A DNA stretch of 64,000 bases from Rhopalosiphum padi (GCF_020882245.1 NC_083598.1:10781178-10845177); one strand, 5' to 3'; positions 26,185 to 39,944 are shown, numbered from the stretch's first letter. Notes: generated by a model not told the origin, from the sequence alone. A program made the numbers and translations.

Positions 26185-29100
26185 TTATCGTGATCGTAAT
26201 GATAGTCTTGCTTTGTCCATTATATCTTTTTTCAACTTAATTTGATCTGGACTTGAAGGGTTTAAATCAAAGCATATTTCGACAGACTTTGTGAATAGTT
26301 TTAATTTATACAAATTTACAGCTAACTTATATCCAGCTTTAAAATTCTTGCATCCACTTAATACCCAAGCACGTTCATAATAATCCACAGCATCATCTAA
26401 ATTTAAGTAAAATGTTTTAAAAATTAAATGTACTCAAAATTATAAAAATATTATTATACCATATTTCTGTTCCTTTTCTGCCACAGCACTTAAAAGTTCT
26501 AAGCCTTTGATTGAAGATTTATTGTAGACAAGGACTTTATTAACCAATTCCACACATACATTGGTCTTGCCAGATTGAAAATATAATTCTGCCATAAGTA
26601 ACCAACTGCGTTCCAAATATTCAGCTTCTTCAAATTGCCAGATAGCTTTCAAAGCAACTCTTTTTAGAATTGTCTTAGCTCTTTGTGCTTGTTTTTGATA
26701 AACAAAAGCCATTGCCAACCCTAATGAAGCAGCAATTCTACAAGTGCAAACCACTTTCATTAACATTTTGTAAAAAAATAGTTACAGGGCACAAAACATT
26801 TACTTGCACGATTCCTGAGACAATTCGTTAAACACATTTATTGCTTTTTCTACAGATTGTTTTTCTTTAGACTCTAATAACACATAAGTCGATAATAAGG
26901 TATAATTTTTTTGTTCTTCTGGTGTATTAGGTTTCATCTCCTGGAAATAAATATATTTGTCACATCTTAATACACAACATAACTGCTCATATTATATTAT
27001 TGTTCATACTGTTATCAGTTTATTGGCCAAGTTTAAATTTAACGTGGCTTCATCCAAACAAATCTGAACCATGTTGTGCAGTGCTTGCTGACCCCATTCA
27101 GCATCGTTTTTGGCAAAATTGAAATGTTTCATTGCCTCATTGACATTTGATGCATACCAGTAATACAACCCGCAACAGTAATGAAATCCTGCTTGATCAG
27201 TATTCTTATGTGCGACTGCTATAGATGTCTTTACTTCTTCTAAACAATCAGTTCTACGGCAGACTTCTATTAAACGAGCTAATGCTGCCCAGTTGGTGGG
27301 TTGTTTTTCCAAAAGTTTATAAAAATGTTTTTTGGCTGTTACAAAATCACAGCGTCTAAATGACAAATCGGCTACAATTAATAATGCTAAATCATTGTTT
27401 GTATCTTTGAGCAATGAAGAACATATCATTTCACACGAATTCCAATCATTCATCTACAAAAAAAAAAAAAACCATAATTTATTTACACCAACAATAAACA
27501 TCATTTTATAAATAATGTGTAAGTCAATTTTTTTATATTTTGTTAGTCTGTTCAAATATTTTGATAACTTAGATTTGAAATACACCCATATGTTACATTA
27601 CATTTTATTATAATTTATCTAGATAAAGCCTTATAGATTTATATGTATATTATACGATATATTTTTAAATTTGAACTTACTTGCATATACAACTTGGCTA
27701 GACTTATCTTTAATGAACTTGCTTCATCACTGTCTACAACAACATGGACAAGTGCTTGTTTGTAAAAAGAAACAGCAAGATCATTTCGATTTAACTTATG
27801 AGCAATCTCACCACTATGTCTCAATATACTTAATCTTGTGCTCAACTCTTGGTTTTCTAAGTAAGAACACTGTTTTAACAAATCAAGTGCTTCATCTAAT
27901 CTACCTTTTTTTTCCAAAGCCTGTAAATATTTAATATATACAATATTATAAATAATTAAAAACATGATATGTACATCAAAAAATAGTTTACAGTAAGATC
28001 TCCATTAATCACTATAATATTATATTATCTGTATTAGGAGATTTTACTCTATTCCAATAAGTACAGTTTAAAAAACATACATTTGCCATGGGAATAACTT
28101 TAACTTCTAATGGAAGTTGATTTAGAACTTTAATTGCCATATCGCACTGATTCAATTTAATCAATAGATTTGCCATCTCCAACGCACCATCATTACCTAC
28201 GAAAATCAAAACATAAGTATTCTAAATGCCTACTTAAACAATTAAAAATAAATATTTTATTTTCAAGTACCTGATTTATTATAGTATTTAATAGCCTCGT
28301 CATATTGATGTGCTGCAACTAATACTTGGGCAACTTTTATATACAAAGATGGATCATTCTTTAAACTCAATGCATTCTTGATCACTCTAATAGCCTCATC
28401 GGGTTCCTATAATATTAAATTAATTTTTGTTATTATAATTACAATTAAGAACCAAAACTATAGTATAATAAAATATAATATTTACATAAATTAAACTACC
28501 AAATAAAAATAGTACCTATAATAATACATAAAAAAAATACTAAGTAAATAATGTCTGAATTACATACAATTCCAAATATTTAATTAACTATTGTAAAATT
28601 AATTATATATTTACCAGGATTTTTAAATATGCATTTGATAATTCAATCATATTATCAACAGTGGGAAAAGAATCAACTAAATTTTTGAAGCATTCGGCAT
28701 ATTCAAATAGATCTTGATTAGTCTTCATAACAATATCGGCCTTCATTTTTTGAGCCTAATATTTAAACATTATAATTAAATAAAACTGTATAACCTAACT
28801 GTACATAAGTAAGAAGGCTATACTTTTAAGATATTAATTCAAGTGCATGTACAATTATAATATAATACATAACATTATAACAATATATCTTGCTATGATA
28901 TAGTGAAATTTACAACAAGTTTTAATAATATAAAATACTAAGATATAAATTTAAAAACATACTTTAATGAAGATGTCTTTATCAGATTTTATAGAATTTA
29001 ATATCTTTAAAGCATTTTTAGTATCATTTTTGTACATGGAAATTTTAGCTTCTGCTATTTTAATTTCTCCTTCATAACTTGTATCTTTCAAATATTCATA

Positions 29101-31468
29101 CGCATTATTCACAGTTTGTACTGCTTTATTAATATTTTTTCCCATACAATAGCATTCACTGAGTGTAACAAACAAAGAAGCTAAATTATTGTGTTCAAGT
29201 GTATGTTCATCTAAAATATAAACAAAGTTTACTGTTAATTGTATTTATCATCTAAGTACTCAGGCCCAATTAAATACATTACTTGATAAATTATTCAAAG
29301 AATTTTCTAATGCTTGAATGCATTCATTATTTCTTTCAAAATGTTTATGAACAAGACCATTTAATAGATTATATAAAGGCCACTCGCTAATCGATAAGTT
29401 ATAGCTAAGCCCTAAATCTAGGCTTTTAGAAGCATTTTCAAAATGACCCTTAAAAACAAAAATAAAATTTTAACAATTCGATAATATATATTAAGAAAAT
29501 AATTAGATAAGTAGAAATCTCTAGGGGTATTAGTTACATTAAGTATATATAATTAAGTAACAAATAGATAAATGTCACGAGACAAGATTAATTAAACAGG
29601 TTAAACATTCTATGGAGAGTTTGGTACTTGGTTGTGACTATGTCCAATAATAGAAATATCCAATAACTATTTACCTGCTTTATTAACAAATTGGCAACCA
29701 TAAGATGAGCTTCTGAATTTGTAGGATCTAGTTCTAATACTTTTTCTAGTGATTTATAAGCTTTTTTTATATTTTGAATATTTCCAAGCATTAACCAACA
29801 ATCAATAAGTCCAGGACAAACATTTAAAATCTTCTCTAAGGCAATTTCTTTATAAATACGATCAGACAAATGTTTCAAAAAAGTCATTATCATATTTGGA
29901 TTAAGTTTTATCAAATATTCTGTGCCAAATGACAAGTTTGCGATACAATCAAATTGCTTCTCAACTGCTAATTTAATTAAGGTTGATTTAACTTCATTAT
30001 TCTTTGCACAATATGCATTTATAAATATAAGTTCACTTGATTTTAATTCTCCTCTAATTTCATTTAACAATTCAATTTGTTTTTCAACCTAAAAATAACA
30101 TTGATTATTATTTTTTTTATAATTATGATGGATGTTAAAAAATATTAAAAACGTTTACTTGATCATTTATGTCATTCATTTCAATATGACACAGAATTAT
30201 CCCTTCTATTGCTTTAGGAATAGGTTCTGCATTAGATAAATCATCATACAACTGTATTGCTTCCTTGTATTGTCCAGATAAATATATTTGATAGGCAAGT
30301 TCTAGTTTATTATTAACACTTGGTTCCAAATCAACAGCAATTTGCATAGCACGAATACACTCGTTGATAATGGTTTTATTTTGACCACAAGTTCGAGATA
30401 TAGCTGAAGACCATTGGACAAATAAATTTGGACTTGGTTCGGATTTTTCAATGGTTTTGAAAAACTGGTTAGGTATTTCTACATATTTCCCAGCAACAGC
30501 AATGTTATATAGAATTTTTGACTGAAAATAATTAAAAGTAGTTGTATAAGTATCATTGCAAGTAAAATAATAGGTATAGTAAGTTATAAAAGACTACATA
30601 AATCTTTTAAAAATCTTTTAACTAACCATTATAGCTAATAGGCAGTCTGAATTTATGCCTAATACACGATCAGCAGTTTCAATAACATCAGACCATTTTT
30701 GTACACTTATGTAAAGATTTAACTTCTCAATAAAAGGCGGTAAAAAGTCAGGTAATTTAACAATAAGTTGATTTAAGATATGAATAGCTTCAGTCACATC
30801 TAAAGTTGCAGCTTCACCGAGATATGCTCCAATTGAATCATTTTTCTAAAATATTTTAAATACTTAAATTAATAAATAAATATTAATGTTGAAAAAACAA
30901 CTTACCTGTGATAGAACTGCTTTAAAGCAGTTTCTTGCACTTTTAAGATTGTTTTCTTTAAGTTCCAACCAACCTTTAATTAAATAACCATCGGCTGAAC
31001 TTGGATATTCAGATAAAAGCTGGTCAACGTAAGTTTTTGATTTTTCAAGACAATTACATAGCAACATAACATTTGCAGCATGAAACAGTACTACTTCTGA
31101 ATAACTGAACTCTGTGACTGTGAGTTCTAACATATTTATTGTGTTGATATCAGGATCCTGTAGTATTGAAAAAGATATGATATAACAAATTTCAAATAAA
31201 GTTAATAATTGAAAAATGTAAATACCTCAAATTGTTTATGGGCATAGATCATAACTAGCGTAGAAGCTAATCCAATATCAGTAAGTTTTGCAAGAGCATC
31301 AAGTATGGTCAGTCCTTTTGACAGTTTATTATGAAGAACAAATGATATACCATAATAGAGCTGGTAGACTGAACTATTTAGATTATTTTGTATAGCTTTG
31401 AATCCAGATATTTGAGCACTAGAGAAGTATTTTGTTCTAAGGTAATATTGTATGAGTTCTAAATCCAT
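26185..31468 (-). CDS. TTC21B: intraflagellar transport protein TTC21B/IFT139
   Basis: Fifteen minus-strand exons keep frame: 31468-31226, 31157-30906, 30845-30627, 30521-30159, 30088-29675, 29448-29283, 29210-28963, 28755-28615, 28406-28271, 28196-28048, 27920-27681, 27453-27010, 26940-26804, 26737-26460, 26396-26185. They encode 1213 residues; human TTC21B is about 1316. Tetratricopeptide repeats run throughout. Family marks include the N-terminal IYAHK after residue 70, the HFNFAKND.EWGQ.AL block in exon 12, ERSWLL near 1093 and the C-terminal DIMDKARLSLRS. In animals this is the IFT-A subunit for retrograde transport in cilia; in insects ciliated cells are mainly sensory neurons and sperm. 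The exon 10 donor is chosen at aga|gtaaaat, because it gives the best family alignment; a nearer gtatgt would drop 11 residues. No frameshifts were seen. Confidence 0.93.
31325..31330 (-). terminator. candidate polyadenylation signal of the NATD1-like gene
   Basis: No minus-strand AATAAA exists in the 99 nt between the NATD1-like stop and the TTC21B start. The first one found downstream lies here, inside the first coding exon of TTC21B. Its use would make the two transcription units overlap. Confidence 0.25.
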
Positions 31469-31567
31469 TTTATCTTATTTTGTAAACAATGGATATATAT
31501 TTTAGTGTACTAAATACACTTGATAATCCTATGTCTATACTACTTAATTATAATGGAGTTATCATTT

Positions 31568-32698
31568 TTAAAATGATAGCTTGTTATTTGTAGGTAACTT
31601 TTTAATGATATTCATTTTTTCATTTGGATATATTTTCAGACATTTTATCAGGAAAGGACAGTATAAAGCTGTTTTAATATTATGTTGGACCAAGTAGTCA
31701 ATCACCTCCTAAAAAAAAAAAAAATAAAGACCTTTAGAAATAAGTAATCAAGTATATCATAAAAATATTTAAAAATATTTAAAAATATGAATGAGCAAAA
31801 GAAAAATAATACAAATATAATTTAGTTATTTAGTTTTAATCAAAATAACTGTAAGTATGCAGTGTTTAAAAAGGTTTAATGATTGTATACTCTTTATACT
31901 AATAAATTATTATGTTACTTACAAATATTATAAATTTATTTCTAATAAGTAAATCAATGATAAATATCATGATATAATACTCGATATATCACCTTAATAA
32001 TGTTTTAAGTAAATATCATACTTTCCAAAAATGTTTTCTTGCTGTTAGAAAATTAATTGCTTACTTCTTAGTAAGTAAATGGTTCAATAAAAAAAAAAAT
32101 ATTTACTGTACACAAATTCTTCAATAAATATTGCTATGAGTATGTACTATATACACCACAGATAATACTTATAGTCTAAGTTATTACTTTTAACAAAACT
32201 AAATAATACATTAGATGCTCACAACACATAGCTAGTTTAACCTACTTACTTGATAAATTAAATATCCAAGTTGATGACCTCTATGTTCTACAGGTACTTC
32301 AGTATGATATAAAACAAATAAACCGTCGATTACTTTGTATTGAATTTTTATAACAAAATTTCCTGGAAAAAATAAATAAAACATATTATAACTTCTATTA
32401 TTACTTTACTAAATATTATATGTAAAAACAACACACTGTAAAATAGGAGCCTATACATTTCTAAAAAATGTTGCTTATAATTATTTTTGATTTGATTTAA
32501 TTTAAATTATTTGCTTATAAACATGTAAATGGAATCAGAAAATTCAGGATTAATCATGAGTGATATTACAATATCTTATACATGAAACACCTTACCTTTG
32601 GTATTTATAATTTCGTGTCTGAAAGTCATATTTTTTACATCGTGTACAAGCTTAGTTTTCATTGCATATTGAGTACTTTTAAAAAGAAAGCGATTCAT
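31568..32698 (-). CDS. NATD1: NATD1-like N-acetyltransferase domain protein
   Basis: Three minus-strand exons, 32698-32596, 32362-32250 and 31708-31568, with consistent frame (phase 1, then 0), give 118 residues; the human protein is 113. The N-terminus (MNRFLFKSTQYAMK) is basic and could target mitochondria. The core shows the compact GNAT-like fold signature of the YjdJ/NATD1 group: beta strands FRHEI and FVIKIQY, then HTEVP (54-58), the RG turn (62-63) where acetyl-CoA would bind, and a C-terminal helix-strand with ALYCPFLIKCL. The usual downstream 'W/Y.xKyvxxhP' region is recognisable as FLIKCLKIYP. The substrate is unknown for the family. The stop is only 99 nt before the TTC21B start on the same strand. 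Confidence 0.85.
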
Positions 32699-32699
32699 G

Positions 32700-33955
32700 A
32701 TGATTAGTGCATGACGTGTTCAACTCTCTAAGTGCAAAATGCAAACAAATTTATGACATTTTTATGTGCAGATCATTAATATTTTAATAAATAATAATTA
32801 TTAATGATGGTCGAAGTTATTGCATATATACCTGAAGTAAAATTAGACAACACGGGTTTAATGTCGTATTTGTATAATAATTATTGAATTAAACCATAAA
32901 AATATAAAACACTTGAAAAGTCAATTATCCAAGACTTGAGTCCAAAACTTAATAATTTTAATCGATTTGTGATCAATGAACTGGTAAATGCACAGTTTTT
33001 CGGCGATAATATCATAAAGTCATAGACTTATAATATTATTATTGTGTACATGCAAATTATTTTTTAAGTCTACGGATAATGTTAATAATAATACAAATAT
33101 TCTGTGATAATATAGAATAATTAGAATTCTGTGATATCAATGTTTTGATATTATGATCCCTAGCAACAGGCCAACAGCCATAGATAATATAAGATATATA
33201 TATATATATTATCTATGCCAACTGCACACAAGTACAGTAAAAAAATACTCATTCTTAAATATCAGCTGTGTCCATGGCCGTGAATACTGAATAATATGAT
33301 AAAAATATCATACACCGCATATTATCTTAGAACAAGCTTTAATCATATTATATACTGGTAAAAGAAATAAGAATGAAACGTTGAAACCCACAAACCTTAA
33401 TATTATACTCAAATCATAAAATGGATAAAACGTGATGTAATATGATTTTGAGCTGAATAGATTTCATAGTCTGTGCGTAAGATCAAGGTGAATACACATA
33501 TATTTAAACTGTACATAACATTACTCAATGTCAAAAAGCCGTTGTGTTATCACTTATCATCAATAAGCAAATATTTATTATTATTTACATAAAATAATAT
33601 TATCTACAATTCTAAATAAATTATGCAGTATGTGAGTTACGTAGGTGGTAAGAAGGAACTGTGTAGTAAAACTAATGTCTATATAATTATAGCAGTAATA
33701 ATGTGTTAAAATATGTTACACTGTCTTGTGCTGTAACTTACTCATTTGACTGTTGCGAAAGGTATGATTGTGTGCTGTGGAATATTAAGTCTTACATTTG
33801 TCATTTAGTCGGTATGTAGAGTGCTTTAATGAGTGTATTTAGGTGAATTATTACTTAAATTAGATTTTTTATAATATATCATTGGTCTTACGATTATTTT
33901 TTGTCGGTTACCTACTTACTTCTAAGGCTAGACACCTGTGGATATTGTTCACACC
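32700..33955. other. divergent intergenic region between NATD1-like and MINPP1-like genes
   Basis: About 1.26 kb lies between the two start codons, so both promoters should lie here. An AT-rich inverted repeat occupies about 33182-33217 (arms catagataatat and atattatctatg around a TA-rich centre). No TATA box could be assigned with confidence. Confidence 0.5.
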
Positions 33956-36900
33956 ATGTTAGTTTTAGCCATAACAGCATTGTGCAGTTTGATTGGCCAT
34001 ATACAAAGTGAAAACCAGTGTAATGGTTTGTACAGTAATTATTTTGATCATTTGTCATCAAAAACCCCATACAGATTTGTGGCCAACCATAATACAGAAC
34101 CGTACAACTTTGAAGGTAAGTAGGTATTTTGCTTCTTCAATTATAAATATAATTATAAATTATAATATATGAATATTGTATGTTTAACGTAAGTTTTATG
34201 TGAGCCTTTTGATTTGATTAATTTAATTTTACTCAAGGTTGTATAGCATGGAAAATTTGGCTAGTTCAAAGGCACGGTACAAGGACACCTGGTAAGGAAT
34301 TAGATCAGTTTGTCAAAAACAGATTACCTGAAATTCATAAAGACATCGTAAACAATTTGATTGAGTGTAGGTATACACATTGTATAATATAATTAAACTT
34401 AAAATATATTTAGTACCAATATAGAATTAATTTTCTATAAATATATTTTTTTAAAGTTGTGTCAACATGTGCTGATTCCATCTTACTAATGTATAACAGC
34501 AAATTGTATTTTAGATTAAGAAGAATCCATTTTACTCTGTAAATCTGTAATTTATAATATTATAGTGTATTGAAATCTAAGAATATTTTTTGTAGAATTT
34601 CATAGGTTTTTTTAAATGTATATATATTAAATTAATTTTTTTTTTTTACTTGTGTAGAATGGATTTATTTTAAATTTTCTATGTTAGATGTTAATAAGAA
34701 AGATTCAATGCAAAATATATTAATATATCATTTCTTTTATTCAATTTTTTTATTTTTACATTTTAATTTATTTATTAAATGTATGTTAATATGTTTACAA
34801 ATGTAAGCACTAATTTAAAAAATAAAAAATAATAATTAATTTTGATTAAATCATTTTATTTTTATTGATCGATATTAAAATTTAAAAACTTGGCCATTAC
34901 TGCATCATAAATTAATAAGTATTTTATTTTTGTTGTATAAATAGTGTGTTTTTAATTTGTCATTTACAATTCAGTGTAATGTACCAAACATAATAATGTT
35001 TAAATACTTTATGAATTAATCTTGATTTTTGCCTTACATAACAATGTGAGTAACTAAAAATATTATTTTCAAATTTAAAAATTAGAATATTATTTTGTAC
35101 TGTGAACCTATGCATAGTCTTTATAGAAAATTACTTGACTTAATTAATAATGATCATGCAATTTAGTTTAAATGTAAGTAAAATTGAATTTTGATTAAAT
35201 TCAGGCAAACTATGCAATGAAGATGAAATAAAGTCATGGACTTCCCATAAAGAAATAGATGATCAAAAGCGATTAACCAAAGAAGGAGAGGATGAACTTT
35301 TTGCAATTGCCGAACGTATGCAACTTAGATTCCCCAATTTATTGAATCAACCATATGAAAATACTAACTTTTTAGTAAAGTATCTCTATTATCCAACTAT
35401 TATTTATTTTGTAACTTTTTATTAAAATATTTTTTTTATAGTTTAGATTTACTGATACTCAAAGGACTAAAGTAAGTGCTGAACAATTTGCAACGGGGTT
35501 GTTTGGACGCAATGAGGTTAAGAAAGTATTATTTGAAAAACCATTAGCTAAAGATCCATTATTAAGAGTAAGTTATTTATTTACTACATTAATATTAAAT
35601 AATAAACTTAAAACATTATATAATATACTATCTAATATCTAGTAAGTATTTTACTTGAAGACATTTAAACTAGTACGGTTTAATCTTTCTTTCAGATTTA
35701 TTTTCAAATTAAATTATTTATTATTTTTGTCTTTATATTTTAAAACATACAGTCATACAGATTACTATATACCTGACAAAATTCTTATTTAAGTATATTT
35801 TTAGTTATGACTACACATCTTGCTACATATTTTAACAAGTTATTTTTATTGACATCATAGTTAATATGATTTAATACATTACTATATAACTTGTGCTGAT
35901 AAATATTTATTATATAAATAATCACTTTAAAATTATGTCGTAACTATTTTTAGTTTTATAAAGTTTGCCAAAAATGGAGAAAGAACGTTAAAAAATCCTC
36001 TACAGCATCAGTCGAATACCAGCAGTTTATAGAAAGTCAATTAACTAACAACACTTTAAAAAGTTTATCTTCGAGACTTGGACTTGATTACACATTAACA
36101 TTTAGTTAGTATTTATACTAGTTAGTTTTGTTTTTTATAGAAATAAAATAAATATAATTATTTATTTAAGATGATGCCAAGAATATGTATACATACTGTG
36201 CTTTTGAAACAGCTTGGGAGAAAAATAAAGTTTCACCATGGTGTTCAATTTTTAATAAATCTGATTTAATGGTAATTCATTTTAAATATATAATTATTAT
36301 TAAATACTATTTGAATACTTACAAGATGATTATTTTAATAGTAAGTACTCATCAAGTAAAGACAAGTATTAGCTAGCTTTTTAAAAACATCTATGATACA
36401 CAAAACTTAAAACTATAAACAGCTAATACTTTTTAATAAATATTGTATTTTTTCAGTTAAAAAAATCATCCATTTAATAAAAGTTATAATTTGTAGGTTT
36501 TTGAATATAGTGAAGATTTGAAGCACTATTTGATAGATGGTTATGCTTACGAGTTATCATACAAACAAGCATGTGTCTTATTAAAAGATGCAATTAATTA
36601 TTTTGAGTAAGCAATTATGACTAATAGTTATTTAAATATTTTTAATCTAATTTATTTAATTTATCCTTATAGTGATCAACATTTAACTAGCAAAAATGGT
36701 ATTTTCTATTTTACCCATTCAGGAACAATTTTAAAAATGCTTGGTTTGTTAGGTCTTTATAAAGATGACCATAAATTAAAACATGACAACTATATTGAAA
36801 TGGAGAATCGGCAGTGGAGAACTTCAAAAATTGATCCTTTTGGTTCAAATATTGCATTTGTTTTATACAAGTACTGGATTTATTAATTTTTGGGATTTAT

Positions 36901-37115
36901 GATTGGTGGACATAATATTATGTATAATATGCAATTGTATTCTTGTTATTTGCAGGTGTAATAATAATGAAACTAAGATATTAACATTACACCAAGAAAG
37001 AGTTGTTCATCTTAATGGTTGCGAGGATGGCCTTTGTTCTTATGACAAATTTAAACAACTATTTTCAACCGAAATTCAAAACTGTGATTTTGATGAAATG
37101 TGTAATATTGACTAA
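33956..37115 (+). CDS. MINPP1: multiple inositol polyphosphate phosphatase (MINPP1-like)
   Basis: Nine exons: 33956-34115, 34238-34366, 35205-35374, 35442-35567, 35954-36104, 36171-36271, 36497-36606, 36673-36870, 36956-37115. They encode 434 residues; vertebrate MINPP1 is about 487. A signal peptide precedes about residue 20. RHGTRTP at 65-71 is the histidine acid phosphatase active-site motif. FTDTQRTKVSAEQFATGL in exon 4 matches the family's substrate-side arginine block. The second catalytic motif region reads FTHSGT (H330), where vertebrate enzymes have HAE. Members hydrolyse inositol hexakisphosphate and other polyphosphates in the ER or outside the cell. No KDEL-type ending is present (ends CNID), which favours secretion or another retention route. 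Exon 2 uses gag|t with donor gtaggt; the alternative gtatac donor would break the frame. Confidence 0.92.
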
Positions 37116-37349
37116 ATTGTTTAATATTTAAGCTTACAGAAACTTATTTTATTTATTTTATGTAAATGGCAATTATTATTTTTTAGTTATAAGTCATTTT
37201 AAATTAATTAACTATATCGCAACAAAATGATATTACCAATTATTTTGTAAGGATACAAAGTTTTCAAAACGAATTTACAATTTTATTTTTTGTATCTCCG
37301 TGTGAATTATTATTGTATTATATTTTAACTACTGTTGAAATGTACTGAA

Positions 37350-37355
37350 AATAAA
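37350..37355 (+). terminator. polyadenylation signal of the MINPP1-like gene
   Basis: AATAAA lies 235 nt after the stop codon. It is the nearest canonical signal downstream on the plus strand. Confidence 0.45.
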
Positions 37356-37359
37356 TCAT

Positions 37360-38640
37360 AATTATTTTAAATTACAGTACAAATTATTTTTCAGTATTAG
37401 TGTACTTTCAACTGTAAAACCATACTGATATGTCAACATTTTATATTTTAAGTTCATAAGATAGCTATCATTAATAAATGAACTCAATGTGATATGAAAA
37501 AGTTAAGAGTTGCGTCTAAACTCCAAAGCATAATAAACTGAGAAACATATTGATTTGTCTAGAGTACTTTTTAGCACTTTTTATTCTGAAATCTGGTGTA
37601 GATACCTATGTTGTGGGAGACAAAAACTCTGTCAGTAAATGTATGGCCAACATGCAGCAAATACTTATACCATTGAAACGGTATTTATTTACTAAACTGA
37701 ATACCAATGTCCAATAATAATTAAATAAAGATGCTTATTAATAATTGTTTATGTAATATATTAATATTATTTAAGATCAAAATGGATTAGAACTTTTAGA
37801 AAAAATGAAAATGAAAATTGCTTGTTATGTAAATTAAAAACAGGAAGACGTGTCTTGGTTATAATGCAGAACCATTTGTTGCAACTAAATCAGACACTTA
37901 CTTATCTAGTAACTATGGCATATACCTAAACCTAATTGTACCTATATAATGACACAAGTTATATCCATGTTATTACCCTCACAGTTTAAATTAAATGCGT
38001 TTAAACTTACTATGAGTCATTTAGACATGGCGATTGAAACGAAATAAAACATTCACGAAAGTAGAAGAAATTAGTACCTATGTAACCATCATACCATTCA
38101 TACCTAGTCATTTATCTTTGTAAATAAAGTCAAGCTAAATAATTGTCCACTGATGCATCTTGACCTGGGTATTTATTCCTTTGATATTTCGTAAAGTTTT
38201 GAGTCTCGCGTGCGGACCTTTTGCAGACCCGTTAACTTCTGTCCTTTAATTACACACGAAAACGGGGATGTGACGAATTCATGGTCGACATTAAGTAGTA
38301 AGTACTTAATATAAGACATACAATACGGGTCAGAGCACGTTGTTTGGATATTTGAACATTATATTATATTGTACTCTTCAATTAAATATTGTTATTTAAT
38401 TTTAAACAACAATACGTATCAGATAATAATGAATACCTTCTATATATTATGTAAATACCTGTCCTGCCTAGTTAGTTTTCGAATAGTTGTGTAATTAAAA
38501 CTGTAATTGCGTTTTATATTCATCACGGTGGAACGAACATTTTTTTCTTTTTGGCATTTTACAATTATGTTTACAAACGAGCAACAATTAATAATTATAA
38601 GTATATTCTTCTACAGCCATACAAGTAAGTAATACATATC
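37360..38640. other. intergenic stretch
   Basis: No gene is supported. Sequence complexity is somewhat higher at 37800-38340 (for example gtgtcttggttataatgcag and ctcgcgtgcggacc) without a sustained open frame. It may contain degenerate transposon sequence. Confidence 0.4.
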
Positions 38641-38647
38641 ATAATAT

Positions 38648-39441
38648 GGTGAGACCTCTATTAATGGACACTTCCCTAAAGTGGACACATTTAAATTCCT
38701 TTGCAAAAATGTAGGCTATCTGGCTATGTATATTAGTATAAATAGGGATTATTATAATATTTTTATGGTGGACATGAACACTAAAAACTGGTACTAAAAT
38801 TAAAGATATTACCTCTCATAAATGGATACAAAACACGTGTGCACATCAAAAATACTTAAGTAATAAAAATATTATATTTATTATTTATCTTTTATAAGTA
38901 AATAATAAATAGGAAAATCTTAGTGTACGAATGTTAGTTGAACAGTTTTGCATTAGAAAATCACCGGTAGATTGGTAGGTACCTAAACTAAAACATTTCA
39001 TTTTAATTGTTTATACTTAATTGATCTAAAAAATATTTCGTTTAACAAAAAATGCAGGTGAATGACATTTTACAAGATGCGTTTAATTTGAAAAAAAATA
39101 TTACGTCGAGCATGGTAGAAAAATGAAAAGAAGATATCGGATGGAGCATTTTTAGAGTTAGATTTGAATCATATTAATAATAACAATTAACAGTTAATAT
39201 ATCACAGTAGGTACAATTTTTTATAAATTTTAATAAATAAATTTATGTAATAAATAATACAATTTTTAATATGTATGTTTATAAAATCAATTATTTTTAG
39301 TGTACTTAGTAATTTTAATCTAATAGCGCCTTCCTATAATGAGTTGGCATTTTTTTATTCCTTGCAAATGTCCACTATGTAGAGGTTTTATAGTGGAAAT
39401 TTCTTGATTTCCCATGGCTGTTCCCTAAATAGAGGTTTCAC
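38648..39441. mobile_element. pogo/Tigger-like non-autonomous DNA transposon
   Basis: The left end GTGAGACCTCTATTAATGGAC and the right end, read inward on the other strand, GTGAAACCTCTATTTAGGGA form imperfect terminal inverted repeats. Similar CCTCTA words recur just inside both ends (tccctaaagtggacac left; atgtagaggttttatagtgg right). The element is about 0.8 kb with no intact transposase. Ends of this kind belong to Tc1/mariner-related pogo elements that duplicate TA. The exact boundaries are uncertain by a few bases. Confidence 0.5.
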
Positions 39442-39944
39442 TTTAGTGCCTACTAACTATTATAGTAGGATAATTATATTATATAATACAAAACAAAAAA
39501 TCGCAATTATATTTTTGTTAGCTTGATACTATGTGTATTATTAAATACAGGTCATAGATAGTCAGTCTGTCATAGTCATAATTTATATATAAGGTATACC
39601 TATTTATTTTGAAATATTTTCAATTATTTGAGTAGATACATACCTACTACATATAGTGATTTTTGATTTGAAGACTTGACATTTTTTCAAGAGATTATAC
39701 TTTTAAACTTATATTGTTGGTAGGTACCTATTAAGTATTTCCAACAAATCTTATCTTATAGTCAGTTATAGATAATAAGTTATTTCTCTAAATAAATAAA
39801 TAAAATATGTTTTTAAAGTTTTTTTCTTTTTCATATTATTTTTATCTTTGCAGGTTAACTTTAATATCGCAATATTATTATTAACTTGTATTAAATAAAA
39901 TGATTTCTTAAAGATTTCGTTTGTTAGAATATTATCATATGTAG

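Noticed and set aside
27671..27934. 87-residue plus-strand frame
   Set aside because: It is antisense to TTC21B exon 11, whose minus-strand translation gives TPR sequence matching the family.
28075..28083. Nearer donor aat|gtatgt for TTC21B exon 10
   Set aside because: It keeps frame, but it removes 11 residues whose sequence aligns with the conserved helix before the next TPR. The donor at 28047 gives a better family match, although alternative splicing is not excluded.
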